The notes under the pieces are model-generated. The model did not search any database. It saw only the letters and a list, made by a program, of their open reading frames with translations, and was not told where the DNA came from. The translations under genes were made by a program, and so were the position numbers. 64,000 bases of DNA from Knoellia sp. Soil729 (lineage in GTDB: Bacteria > Actinomycetota > Actinomycetes > Actinomycetales > Dermatophilaceae), in the NCBI RefSeq assembly GCF_001427985.1, contig NZ_LMSA01000001.1:377629-441628 (forward strand), written 5' to 3'. Positions 1 to 7,814 of this stretch are shown piece after piece; positions within the stretch are counted from its first letter, which is position 1; every line of letters begins with the position of its first letter.

Positions 1-371
1 GCGCCGACATCGCGACGTTCAACCCCGGGTTCGGCGGGGTGGCGGAGTCCTCGGAGCGTTTCGCCTACCTCGTCCTGCACGGCAACGAGACCGTCGGCGT
101 GGTCGCCGTGCGCGACACCGGCGATGGTGTCGGGCAGGTCGAGCTCGACTACGTCACCGAGCGCTACCGCGACTTCACGCCGGGCGAGTTCGTGTGGCGG
201 CGCAGCGGCCTGTTCGTCGGCCACGGCTGGCGCACGATCCGCACGCCGGCCGGCATGGTCGGCGCCTACTACGAGAAGCTCGGATTCCGGCGGGACGGCG
301 ACGCGTGGACGCTGGACCTCGCTGGCGTCACCCAGCCGCCGGACCGTCTCGACGACGTCGAGCCAAGGTGA
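1..371 (+). CDS. C-terminal fragment of a GNAT-like protein (partial)
   Basis: The frame is open from the left edge (first full codon at base 3) to TGA at 369-371, so only about the last 122 residues are present and the start lies outside the window. The end contains VGAYYEKLGFRRDG, which resembles the tyrosine-rich, K-x-GF closing segment of GNAT acetyltransferases. A preceding stretch (VELDYVTERYRDFTPGEFV) looks like the beta-strand region before it. Acetyl-CoA binding cannot be confirmed because the central motif is missing. The last 44 bases overlap the end of the convergent PAP2 gene. Fold assignment is moderately likely; substrate is unknown. Confidence 0.55.
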   Translation, partial: ADIATFNPGFGGVAESSERFAYLVLHGNETVGVVAVRDTGDGVGQVELDYVTERYRDFTPGEFVWRRSGLFVGHGWRTIRTPAGMVGAYYEKLGFRRDGDAWTLDLAGVTQPPDRLDDVEPR

Positions 372-1164
372 TCCTCAGCCGGTGACCGGTGATGACGGTC
401 GCCAGCCAGCCCAGTCCGATGGCCCAGCCGGCGACGACATCGGTGAACCAGTGATGGCCCAGGAAGACCCTGGAGAGCCCCATGGCGGCGATGAGGACGG
501 TTGCGACGGCGATGGTGACGGCTCGCCACCGCTTCTTGCGCAGCCAGATGACGAGCAGGTATGCCGTGAGCCCCAGGACCACGGTCGCGTTCAGCGTGTG
601 CCCCGACGGGAAGCTGGCGGAGCTCTCGAAGGGTGGCACCGCGAGCGCCCGAGGCGGACGCGTCCTGGCGGTGAGGTCCTTGCCGGTCACGGTGATGAGG
701 AGCGAACCGGCGCTCGCGATGGCCATGAGGACGAGGGGCATCCACCTGCGCCACGACAGTGAGAGACCGACGGCCACGACGAGCGCGAGGATCGGCATGC
801 CCACAGGACCACCGATGTTGGTGAAGTCGGTGGCGAGTCGGTCCGCGAGCGGCGTGCGCATCCGGACCGCTGCGTCGAGCACGGGCTGGTCGATGACGGA
901 GATCCCGTCCCTGTCGACGACGTTCTCGTAGACCTCGGCCGAACCAGCCGTGAGGGCGGCCACGACGCCCAGCCCGATGACGACGGTGAGGACGAGGGCG
1001 ATGTTGGCGGAGGACCAGCGCAGCGCACGGCCGACGAGCACGGAGACGTGGGCGAGCCAGCCTGCGACGAGCCGGCCGGGGGCACTGCGCCAGTGGGCGA
1101 GGTCGCGGTCACCGATCCGCTCGTCCTTGGGCGGCGAGGTGCGCTGGGGCTCTGCTGACGGCAT
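328..1164 (-). CDS. PAP2-family membrane phosphatase
   Basis: This 278-residue integral membrane protein has the three signatures of type 2 phosphatidic acid phosphatases: K-x6-RP (K162 to RP169-170), PSGH at 186-189, and S-R-x5-H-x3-D (S231, R232, H238, D242). Members dephosphorylate lipid phosphates such as phosphatidate or undecaprenyl pyrophosphate on the outer face of the membrane. Hydrophobic segments lie near residues 55-73, 122-137, 143-160, 193-208, 217-230 and 242-260. The ATG at 1162-1164 is embedded in the repeated octamer GTATGCCG. The gene ends inside the convergent gene at the window edge (44-base overlap). The motif evidence is strong; the actual lipid substrate is not visible from sequence. 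Confidence 0.9.
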   Translation of the reverse strand: MPSAEPQRTSPPKDERIGDRDLAHWRSAPGRLVAGWLAHVSVLVGRALRWSSANIALVLTVVIGLGVVAALTAGSAEVYENVVDRDGISVIDQPVLDAAVRMRTPLADRLATDFTNIGGPVGMPILALVVAVGLSLSWRRWMPLVLMAIASAGSLLITVTGKDLTARTRPPRALAVPPFESSASFPSGHTLNATVVLGLTAYLLVIWLRKKRWRAVTIAVATVLIAAMGLSRVFLGHHWFTDVVAGWAIGLGWLATVITGHRLRITLARRRRDGPAAG

Positions 1165-1255
1165 ACGAGATCGTCACACATCTGGACGCACGAACACCCG
1201 GCGCGGTCAGCGCAAGCCGACCGGCCGGGTGTGGGTGCAGGTGGGATGACCACGG

Positions 1256-1623
1256 TGGTGGAGGTGGCGGGAATCGAACCCGCGTCCACTGACGGGAAAC
1301 CAAGACTTCTCCGGGTGCAGTGCGCTGTGGATTTTTCTCGGCCCCAGGGCTCGCGCGCACACGTTCCCTGACAGGCCCAGTCGGATTGAGTCCCACGCCA
1401 CCCCCCGACAGGAGCGACGCAGCCAGTTCTCTAGATGGCGCCAGGCACTGAGTCGAGATCTAGCTCAGGCTGACGGACTTCGAAGCTCGCTCAGGCGGCG
1501 AGGGCGAAGTCGGTGCGCTTGTTGTCGGCACCTATTGGTTTGCACAGATCGTTAACGAGATAACTGTGCATCCTCGACCCGCTTCCCTTGATCTGCCGAT
1601 CAATGTCGAAACCGATCACCCCC
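1256..1623 (-). ncRNA. ssrA: transfer-messenger RNA (tmRNA)
   Basis: tmRNA rescues stalled ribosomes and tags the unfinished protein for proteolysis, working with SmpB (encoded at 9789-10280). The 3' end reads as a tRNA T-arm (GGTTCGATTCC) followed by CCTCCA and an encoded CCA at 1258-1256. The 5' end, GGGGGTG at 1623-1617, pairs with CACCTCC of the acceptor stem (one G-U), and is followed by the conserved GGTTTCGAC. A tag reading frame lies at 1529-1491. Length is 368 nt, normal for a one-piece tmRNA. A possible -35 hexamer TTGACG lies at 1676-1671, but no convincing -10 follows. In many actinobacteria ssrA sits right after smpB; here about 8 kb separates them. Confidence 0.96.
1491..1529 (-). 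other. tmRNA proteolysis tag reading frame, ADNKRTDFALAA-stop
   Basis: The resume codon GCC at 1529-1527 opens a 12-codon frame ADNKRTDFALAA ending at TGA (1493-1491). The C-terminal ALAA is the usual degron read by ClpXP-type proteases. The tag resembles actinobacterial tags such as the mycobacterial ADSHQRDYALAA. Confidence 0.93.
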
Positions 1624-1677
1624 CTGAGGGGGCTCATCCCACGCTGTTGAGTTGTGTCAGCAACTGTACCCGTCAAC

Positions 1678-1717
1678 GCGCGGCGGCCTCGAATCATTTC
1701 CCGCAGGCCCGCCGCGC
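1678..1717 (-). terminator. hairpin after the NmrA-like gene
   Basis: Perfect 9-bp stem (GCGCGGCGG at 1678-1686 with CCGCCGCGC at 1709-1717) and a 22-base loop. It starts 8 bases after the stop codon of the NmrA-like gene. It lacks a U-tract, as is common for actinobacterial terminators. The ssrA promoter region would follow directly. Confidence 0.6.
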
Positions 1718-1725
1718 GAGGCGGT

Positions 1726-2586
1726 TCAGCCCACAGCGGCAGCAAGCGCCTGCGTCAGGGACGTCGTGGGACGGCCCAGCAGGCGTGACAGGTCTCCGGA
1801 GTCGACGAACAGCTGACCGTGCTTGAGTCCGTCGTCACTCATGGCCAGGGCCTGTGCGTAGCCCTGCGGCAGGCCGGCGTCGACCAGGGCGGCGGCGTAG
1901 TCCGGCACGGACAGGTCGCGATAGGTGACCTCGGTGCCCGACTGCTGCGAGAGGGCTGAGGCGTACTCGCCGAGGGTGAAGGCCTCGTCGCCGCCGAGCT
2001 CGTAGACACGTCCGGACTGCTCGTCCCCGGTGATGACTGCCGCAGCCGCCTGCGCGAAGTCGGCACGCGCAGCCGCACTCACGCGACCCTCGGCCGCTGC
2101 TCCGAGGACGACCCCGTGCTCGAGCTGCACGGGGACCTGGGCGGTGTAGTTCTCGAGGTACCAGGAGTTGCGCAGGAGTGCGTGCGGCAGGCCCGACTCG
2201 GCGAGCGCCTTCTCGGTGGCGATGTGCTCGGCAGCCAGCGCGAGGGAGGAGGTGTCGGCACGCACGATGCTCGTGTAGGCGACGAGCTCGACGTCTGCAC
2301 GGACGGCGGCATCGATGACGTTCTGGTGCTGGACGCCGCGCTGACCGACCTCGCTGCCGGAGATGAACAGGAGCCGGTCCACGCCTGCGAGGGCTGCGTC
2401 GAGGGAGGCCGGGTCGCCGTAGTCCCCGACGCGCACCACGACACCACGCGCAGCGAGGTCGGATGCCTTGGCCGAGTCCCGCACGAGCGCGACGACGTCA
2501 CCGGGCTCCACGCCGCGGGTGAGGAGGGAGTCGATGGCGAGGCGACCGAGCTGGCCGGTGGCGCCGGTGACGAGGATCGTGCTCAT
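1726..2586 (-). CDS. NmrA/QorB-like NAD(P)-binding oxidoreductase
   Basis: This is a 286-residue atypical short-chain dehydrogenase. The N-terminus TGATGQLGRLA has the GxxGxxG dinucleotide-binding loop (G8, G11, G14), and the body matches the NmrA/QorB group, which reduces quinones or senses NADP. The start is ATG at 2584-2586, preceded by GAAAGG. It is divergent from an HxlR-family regulator across a 109-bp gap that carries a palindromic operator. That arrangement is the same as ytfG(qorB)/ytfH in E. coli and qor2/qorR in Corynebacterium glutamicum, so quinone reductase under thiol/diamide-responsive control is likely. A classical SDR YxxxK pair is not obvious, as expected for NmrA-like enzymes. 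Confidence 0.85.
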   Translation of the reverse strand: MSTILVTGATGQLGRLAIDSLLTRGVEPGDVVALVRDSAKASDLAARGVVVRVGDYGDPASLDAALAGVDRLLFISGSEVGQRGVQHQNVIDAAVRADVELVAYTSIVRADTSSLALAAEHIATEKALAESGLPHALLRNSWYLENYTAQVPVQLEHGVVLGAAAEGRVSAAARADFAQAAAAVITGDEQSGRVYELGGDEAFTLGEYASALSQQSGTEVTYRDLSVPDYAAALVDAGLPQGYAQALAMSDDGLKHGQLFVDSGDLSRLLGRPTTSLTQALAAAVG

Positions 2587-2668
2587 GGGGCAAGGCCTTT
2601 CGAGGTGGGAGCTGAGGTGCTGACACCGGAGGAAACGAGCTGATCGTCGGCATGCTTCCCAAAAGTTA

Positions 2669-2691
2669 GTACCCACTTTGAAGTAAGGTAC
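2669..2691. promoter_or_regulatory. palindromic operator for the HxlR/QorR-like regulator
   Basis: The interrupted palindrome is GTACC-C-ACTT-TG-AAGT-AA-GGTAC; both arm pairs are self-complementary. It ends 4 bases before the regulator ATG (2696), and its right arm includes AAGG, which could double as the ribosome binding site. The position suggests autorepression plus control of the divergent oxidoreductase. Binding is inferred. Confidence 0.75.
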
Positions 2692-2695
2692 GTAC

Positions 2696-3073
2696 ATGGC
2701 GGTAAGCAACCCACTGCGGACGTTCTTCCCCGACCGCGTGTTCGCGGCGGGCTGCCCGAGCCGGACCGTGCTCGACCACGTCATGAGCAAGTGGGGGCTG
2801 CTCGTCCTGCTGGCCCTCGGGGACGGTGAGCCCCTGCGTTGGAGCGAGCTGCGCCGGCGTGCAGAGGGGGTGAGCGAGAAGATGCTCGCCCAGACCTTGC
2901 GCACCCTCGTGGCCGATGGCTTCGTGGTCCGCGACGCTCGCCCGGTCGTCCCACCGCATGTCGAGTACTCGCTCACCCCCCGCGGGCTCGAGCTCGCTGC
3001 CCTGCTCAACCCGCTCATGGTGTGGGTCGTGGAGAACGCCCCCGACATCCTCGAGGACGCCGCCGCCTCATAG
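2696..3073 (+). CDS. HxlR/DUF24-family redox-sensing repressor (QorR-like)
   Basis: This 125-residue winged-helix protein of the HxlR (MarR-like) group has the typical core W-G-LLVLLAL-x-G-x-LRWSELRRR and a recognition region GVSEKMLAQTLRTL followed by the wing. It contains a single cysteine, C20, in FAAGCPSRTVLDHV, the position used for thiol oxidation in QorR, HypR and YodB. An oxidant-sensing repressor of the divergent QorB-like gene is therefore likely. The ATG directly follows the palindrome at 2669-2691, so the transcript is either leaderless or has a very short leader. Family is certain; the inducing signal is inferred from the homologous pairs. Confidence 0.88.
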   Translation: MAVSNPLRTFFPDRVFAAGCPSRTVLDHVMSKWGLLVLLALGDGEPLRWSELRRRAEGVSEKMLAQTLRTLVADGFVVRDARPVVPPHVEYSLTPRGLELAALLNPLMVWVVENAPDILEDAAAS

Positions 3074-3207
3074 GGCCGCGACCGGCCGTGTCCGTCGCCG
3101 GTGCCGCCCAGGACGTGCACGCGTCCGGAGTGTGGTCCACCCGTCTCACGTCGTGGGCCGACACTAGTCTTGCAGCACGCATTTTCGACCCCAGCTGGAG
3201 GTATGCC

Positions 3208-6200
3208 GTGTTCCGCAAGGTCCTCGTCGCCAACCGGGGCGAGATCGCCGTCCGGGCGTTCCGCGCCGCCACCGAGCTCGGCGCCAAGACCGTCGCGGTC
3301 TTCCCCCACGAGGACCGCAACTCCGAGCACCGGCTCAAGGCTGACGAGTCCTACCAGATCGGCGAGGAGGGCCACCCCGTGCGGGCCTACCTCGACCACG
3401 AGAACATCGTGCGCGTCGCGGTCGAGTGCGGGGCGGACGCGGTCTACCCGGGCTACGGCTTCCTCTCCGAGAACCCGCTGCTGGCCGAGGAGTGCGCGGC
3501 CCACGGCATCACCTTCATCGGTCCACCGGCCAAGGTCCTGCACCTGACCGGCAACAAGTCCAAGGCCATCGCGGCCGCGCGTGAGGCCGGTCTGCCCACA
3601 CTGCGCGGGTCCGAGGCGGGCACCGACCTCGACGCCCTCGAGCGGGCGGCGACGGACATCGGCTTCCCCTGCTTCGTCAAGGCGGTCTCTGGCGGCGGTG
3701 GGCGAGGCATGCGCCGGGTGGAGCGGCCCGAGCAGCTGCGCGAGGCACTCGAGGCGGCGCAGCGCGAGGCCGACGCGGCCTTCGGCGACCCCACGCTCTA
3801 CATCGAGGAAGCCGTCGTCGACCCGCGCCACATCGAGGTGCAGATCCTCGCTGACGGCACGGGCACCCGCGAGGAGGACAGCGGCGGCGTGCTGCACCTG
3901 TTCGAGCGCGACTGCTCCGTGCAGCGCCGCCACCAGAAGGTCGTCGAGATCGCGCCGGCCCCCAACCTCGACCCGGCGACCCGTGAGCAGATGTGCGCCG
4001 ATGCCGTGCGCTTCGCCCGCGAGATCGGCTACGTCAACGCCGGCACCGTCGAGTTCCTCCTGGGCAAGGACGGCCGCTACGTCTTCATCGAGATGAACCC
4101 GCGCATCCAGGTCGAGCACACGGTCACCGAGGAGGTCACCGACGTCGACCTGGTGGTCTCCCAGATGCGCATCGCCTCGGGTGAGACCTTCGAGGACCTC
4201 GACCTGCGCCAGTCCGAGATCGTCCTGCGCGGGGCTGCCCTGCAGTGCCGGATCACCACCGAGGACCCCGCCAACGGCTTCCGGCCGGACGCCGGGACGA
4301 TCACGGTCTATCGCTCGGCCGGCGGTGGCGGTGTGCGCCTCGACGGTGGCACGGTCTTCGTCGGCGCCAAAGTTTCCGCCCACTTCGACTCGATGCTCGT
4401 CAAGCTCACCTGCCGCGGACGCAGCTTTCCCGTCGCGGTCCGCCGGGCGCGAAGGGCCTTGGCAGAGTTCCGGATCCGCGGAGTGTCCACCAACATCCGC
4501 TTCCTCGAGGGCGTCCTCGCCGACCCGGTGTTCCAGGCGGGCGAGGCGACGACCTCGTTCATCGACGAGCGACCCGAGCTGCTCACCGCGCGCACCCCGG
4601 CCGACCGCGGGACCAAGCTCCTCACCTACCTCGCCGACGTGACCGTCAACCAGCCGCACGGCGCCGCGCGCACGACGCTCAAGCCGCGCAGCAAGCTGCC
4701 CACCCTCGACCTCGAGGCTCCCCTGCCGCCTGGTTCGCGCGACCTCCTGCAGCGCGTCGGCCCGGCAGGGTTCGCGAGCCGGCTGCGAGCGCGCACGGAG
4801 GTGGCGGTCACCGACACGACGTTCCGTGACGCCCACCAGTCCCTGCTCGCCACGCGCATGCGCACCCGCGACCTGCTCCACGTCGCCGGGCACGTCTCCC
4901 GCCTCACCCCCGAGCTGCTCTCGATGGAGGCCTGGGGAGGGGCAACCTACGACGTGGGCCTGCGCTTCCTCAGCGAGGACCCCTGGGAACGGCTCTCGCT
5001 GCTGCGCGAGGCGATGCCCAACATCCCGCTGCAGATGCTGCTGCGCGGGCGCAACACGGTGGGCTACACGCCCTACCCCACCAAGGTGACCGACGCGTTC
5101 GTCCACGAGGCGGCCCGCTCGGGCCTGGACATCTTCCGCATCTTCGACTCGCTCAACGATGTGGACCAGATGCGACCGGCCGTCGAGGCGGTCCTCGCCA
5201 CCGACACGTCCGTCGCCGAGGTCGCCCTCTGCTACACCGGCAACCTCAGCGACCCCGGCGAGAAGCTCTACACGCTCGACTACTACCTGCGCCTCGCCGA
5301 GCAGATCGTTGGCACCGGCGCCCACGTCCTCGCCATCAAGGACATGGCCGGGTTGCTGCGCGCCCCCGCGGCTCGCACGCTGGTCAGTGCCCTGCGCGAG
5401 CGCTTCGACCTGCCCGTGCACCTCCACACGCACGACACGGCGGGCGGCCAGATCGGCACCCTGCTCGCAGCGATCGACGCCGGCGTCGACGCCGTCGATG
5501 CCGCGTGCGCCGCGATGGCGGGCACCACGAGCCAGCCCTCCCTGTCGGCCCTGGTCGCCGCAACCGACGGGACGCCGCGCCCGACGGGCCTGGACATCGA
5601 CAAGGTCTTCGCGCTCGAGCCCTACTGGGAGGCGGTGCGTCAGGTCTATGCGCCCTTCGAGTCGGGCCTGCCCTCCCCCACCGGACGCGTGTACTTCCAC
5701 GAGATCCCGGGCGGCCAGCTCTCGAACCTGCGCCAGCAGGCGATCGCTCTCGGGCTCGGGAACCGCTTCGAGGACATCGAGAACATGTATGCCGCCGCCA
5801 ACCGGATCCTGGGCAACCTCGTCAAGGTCACCCCGAGCAGCAAGGTGGTGGGGGACCTCGCCCTGGCACTGGTGGGGGTCGGCGCGGACCCGGACGACTT
5901 CGAGGAGAACCCCACGAAGTACGACATCCCCGACTCGGTCATCGGCTTCCTCGAGGGCGAGCTGGGCGATCCGCCCGGCGGCTGGCCCGAGCCGTTCCGC
6001 ACCAAGGCCCTGCAGGGCCGCCGGCGCAAGCCACGCGTCACCGCACTCTCGCCCGAGCAGGAGCAGGCCCTCGACACCGACCCCCGCGCGACGCTCAACC
6101 AGCTCCTCTTCCCAGGTCCCACCAAGGACTACCTCTCGTCCACCGAACGCTACGGCGACCTGTCGGTCTTGGGCACCGTCGAGTTCCTCCACGGCCTGGA

Positions 6201-6615
6201 GCAGGGACGCGAGTACGAGGTCGAGATCGAGGCGGGCAAACGGCTCCTGCTCGGCATCTCGTCCATCGGTGACGCCGATGCCAAGGGAATGCGCACCGTC
6301 ATGTGCACCCTCAACGGTCAGTTCCGCCCGATCACGGTGAGGGACAGCGCTGTTCAGGTGGACGTCAAGGCCGCTGAGAAGGCAGACCCGGGCAACGCGA
6401 TGCACGTGCCAGCACCCTTCGCGGGAGTCGTCACTCCTGCGGTCGCGGAGGGTGACACGGTCGAGGCCGGTGCCGTCGTGGCCACCATCGAGGCCATGAA
6501 GATGGAGGCCAGCATCACCGCTCCGAGCGCCGGCGCCGTCGAGCGCCTCGCCATCGGTGGTCACCAACAGGTCGAGGGCGGAGACCTCCTTCTCGTCCTC
6601 AAGGGGTTAGCCTGA
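3208..6615 (+). CDS. pyc: pyruvate carboxylase
   Basis: Biotin-dependent carboxylation of pyruvate to oxaloacetate, the anaplerotic step feeding the TCA cycle. The single 1135-residue chain has the full domain order. The biotin carboxylase domain spans about 1-460, with the ATP-grasp glycine loop GGGGRGMRR and the signature EMNPRIQVEHTVTE. The carboxyltransferase domain starts near 530 (VAVTDTTFRDAHQS at about 532), with metal/carbamate residues K711, H740 and H742. The biotinyl domain ends the protein with EAMKMEA, biotinylated at K1098. GTG at 3208 is preferred because GGAGGT ends 5 bases upstream and the protein then begins VFRKVLVANRGEIAVR, the family N-terminus. A -10-like TAGTCT lies at 3165-3170. 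The octamer GTATGCCG overlaps the start codon. Confidence 0.97.
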   Translation: MFRKVLVANRGEIAVRAFRAATELGAKTVAVFPHEDRNSEHRLKADESYQIGEEGHPVRAYLDHENIVRVAVECGADAVYPGYGFLSENPLLAEECAAHGITFIGPPAKVLHLTGNKSKAIAAAREAGLPTLRGSEAGTDLDALERAATDIGFPCFVKAVSGGGGRGMRRVERPEQLREALEAAQREADAAFGDPTLYIEEAVVDPRHIEVQILADGTGTREEDSGGVLHLFERDCSVQRRHQKVVEIAPAPNLDPATREQMCADAVRFAREIGYVNAGTVEFLLGKDGRYVFIEMNPRIQVEHTVTEEVTDVDLVVSQMRIASGETFEDLDLRQSEIVLRGAALQCRITTEDPANGFRPDAGTITVYRSAGGGGVRLDGGTVFVGAKVSAHFDSMLVKLTCRGRSFPVAVRRARRALAEFRIRGVSTNIRFLEGVLADPVFQAGEATTSFIDERPELLTARTPADRGTKLLTYLADVTVNQPHGAARTTLKPRSKLPTLDLEAPLPPGSRDLLQRVGPAGFASRLRARTEVAVTDTTFRDAHQSLLATRMRTRDLLHVAGHVSRLTPELLSMEAWGGATYDVGLRFLSEDPWERLSLLREAMPNIPLQMLLRGRNTVGYTPYPTKVTDAFVHEAARSGLDIFRIFDSLNDVDQMRPAVEAVLATDTSVAEVALCYTGNLSDPGEKLYTLDYYLRLAEQIVGTGAHVLAIKDMAGLLRAPAARTLVSALRERFDLPVHLHTHDTAGGQIGTLLAAIDAGVDAVDAACAAMAGTTSQPSLSALVAATDGTPRPTGLDIDKVFALEPYWEAVRQVYAPFESGLPSPTGRVYFHEIPGGQLSNLRQQAIALGLGNRFEDIENMYAAANRILGNLVKVTPSSKVVGDLALALVGVGADPDDFEENPTKYDIPDSVIGFLEGELGDPPGGWPEPFRTKALQGRRRKPRVTALSPEQEQALDTDPRATLNQLLFPGPTKDYLSSTERYGDLSVLGTVEFLHGLEQGREYEVEIEAGKRLLLGISSIGDADAKGMRTVMCTLNGQFRPITVRDSAVQVDVKAAEKADPGNAMHVPAPFAGVVTPAVAEGDTVEAGAVVATIEAMKMEASITAPSAGAVERLAIGGHQQVEGGDLLLVLKGLA

Positions 6616-6691
6616 AAGGGCACCGAGGCGTCAAGAGGCGGCGTCACTGCAACGGTGCAGATCACTATCCGCCCGACCAAGGAGACTCACC

Positions 6692-6865
6692 ATGGGTATC
6701 GGAGACAAGATCGACAACATGACCGACGACGCTTCCGGCAAGGCCAAGGAAGCGACCGGCAAGGCGACGGATGACGAGGGCCTGGAGGCCGAAGGTCGCG
6801 CCGACCAGTCGAAGGCCGACATCAAGCAGGCTGGCGAGAAGGTCAAGGACGCGTTCAAGAACTGA
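6692..6865 (+). CDS. CsbD-family small stress protein
   Basis: This 57-residue, highly charged protein (MGIGDKIDNMTDDASGKAKE, later GLEAEGRADQSKADIKQAGEKVKDAF) matches the CsbD family, small general-stress proteins of unknown molecular function. The start is set by AAGGAG at 6679-6684, 7 bases before ATG. It follows pyc by 76 bases and is closed by a strong hairpin at 6884-6919, so it could be read through from pyc or have its own stress promoter; no recognisable stress sigma motif was found. Confidence 0.9.
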   Translation: MGIGDKIDNMTDDASGKAKEATGKATDDEGLEAEGRADQSKADIKQAGEKVKDAFKN

Positions 6866-6883
6866 CTCGCTCCACGACACACG

Positions 6884-6919
6884 CGAAGGCCGGTCCTCCT
6901 CACGGAGGGCCGGCCTTCG
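6884..6919. terminator. bidirectional terminator hairpin
   Basis: A 16-bp stem (CGAAGGCCGG plus TCCTCC pairing with the complement, one T-G) with a 4-base loop TCAC. It lies between the ends of the convergent CsbD gene (6865) and the DJ-1/PfpI gene (6953). It can terminate both strands. Confidence 0.88.
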
Positions 6920-6952
6920 TCTGTCGCCCGGGACTCAGCCCGGCGCCCGGTC

Positions 6953-7477
6953 TCAGCCCAGGGCGTCGAGCAGCGCCTTGGTGAAGGCGGGGATGTCATC
7001 GGGGTTGCGGCTGGTGATGAGGTTGCCGTCGACGACGACCTCCTCGTCCTGCCAGGTGCCACCTGCGTTGCGGATGTCGGTCTGCAGGCTGGGCCACGAT
7101 GCGAGGGTGCGACCCTGCAGGACGTCCGCCTCGACGAGCGTCCACGGTGCGTGGCAGATGGCCGCCACGGGCTTGCCCGACTCGACGAACGCCTTGACGA
7201 AGGCCACCGCGTCGGCGTCCATGCGCAGCGCGTCCGGGTTGGCGACGCCACCCGGGAGGACCAGGGCGTCGTAGTCGTCGACCGAGGCGTCCTTGACGAC
7301 TCCGTCGACGGGGCGGGTCTCGGCCTTGTCGAGGTGGTCGAAGGTCTGGACGGTGCCCGGCTCGGTGCTGAGGAGCGAGGCGGAGTGCCCTGCCCCGGTG
7401 ACCGAGTCCCAGGGGTCGGTCAGCTCGACCCGCTCGATGCCTTCGGTTGCGGTGAGGAATGCGATCTTCTTGGTCAT
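6953..7477 (-). CDS. DJ-1/PfpI-family protein (type 1 glutamine amidotransferase-like)
   Basis: This 174-residue protein has the flavodoxin-like DJ-1/PfpI fold. The nucleophile elbow AAICHAPW carries C108, LVLPGGVANPDALR forms the glycine-rich loop, and TEGIERVEL near the N-terminus supplies the acidic partner E12. Relatives include PfpI/YhbO, which act as chaperones, deglycases or proteases under stress; the assigned activities remain debated. The start ATG at 7475-7477 is preceded only by a weak GGACC. It is convergent with CsbD across the 6884-6919 hairpin. The stop is followed closely by that hairpin on its own strand. Confidence 0.9.
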   Translation of the reverse strand: MTKKIAFLTATEGIERVELTDPWDSVTGAGHSASLLSTEPGTVQTFDHLDKAETRPVDGVVKDASVDDYDALVLPGGVANPDALRMDADAVAFVKAFVESGKPVAAICHAPWTLVEADVLQGRTLASWPSLQTDIRNAGGTWQDEEVVVDGNLITSRNPDDIPAFTKALLDALG

Positions 7478-7525
7478 GAGGTCCACACCATCACACCCGT
7501 CCAACCCCTCGCCACCCCCCATCGG

Positions 7526-7733
7526 GTGAGGCTCGCGATGCGTGCGTCCGCGACGAAGAAGCAACCGAACGAGCGTCGTGAGTGTCGCCATGCATGCGTG
7601 CCCGACGAACGAACAGCCGAATGTGTGTCGTGAGTATCGCCATGCGTGCGTGCCCGATGCACGAACAGCGGAAAGTGTGTCGTGAGTGTCGCCATGCGTG
7701 CGTTTGCGACGAAGGAGCAACTGAGCGCGCATG
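7526..7733. repeat. 52-bp tandem repeat, four units
   Basis: Four imperfect copies start at GTGAG on 7526, 7578, 7630 and 7682, each exactly 52 bases apart. Every unit reads approximately GTGAGTGTCGCCATGCGTGCG followed by a variable CGACGAA-type half. A 52-base period is not a multiple of three, and no good coding frame crosses it. The last unit merges into the hairpin at 7686-7740. The gap from 7478 to 7814 holds only this repeat and that hairpin. Confidence 0.85.
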
Positions 7734-7740
7734 GCGACAC
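7686..7740. terminator. constant-loop hairpin, copy 1 (after the DUF2207 gene)
   Basis: Arms GTGTCGCCATGCG (7686-7698) and CGCATGGCGACAC (7728-7740) are perfectly complementary. The 30 bases at 7700-7729, essentially the loop, are identical to the loop of the hairpin at 31887-31963, although the stems differ completely. It lies downstream of the DUF2207 stop (7815) on the minus strand and may terminate that operon. Confidence 0.75.
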
Positions 7741-7814
7741 TCCCGACACCACGACGCGTCACGACACCCCACGACACCACAGGCACCCGACCGAGCTGGG
7801 CAGCGACCGGTCAC

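Noticed and set aside
1-1255. Genomic island integrated at the tmRNA 3' end
   Set aside because: No duplicate of the ssrA 3' segment and no integrase is seen on the downstream side within the window.
1726-6567. A 1613-codon minus-strand open frame antisense to pyc
   Set aside because: Only its last 286 codons match a protein family (the NmrA-like gene). The rest is antisense to a certain pyc gene and is a codon-bias artefact of high-GC DNA. Other long antisense frames (for example over glgX, xdhB, ligA, ilvB) were rejected for the same reason.
7526-7733. CRISPR array
   Set aside because: The 52-bp units are adjacent diverged tandem copies with no constant repeat/variable spacer alternation, and no cas gene is nearby.
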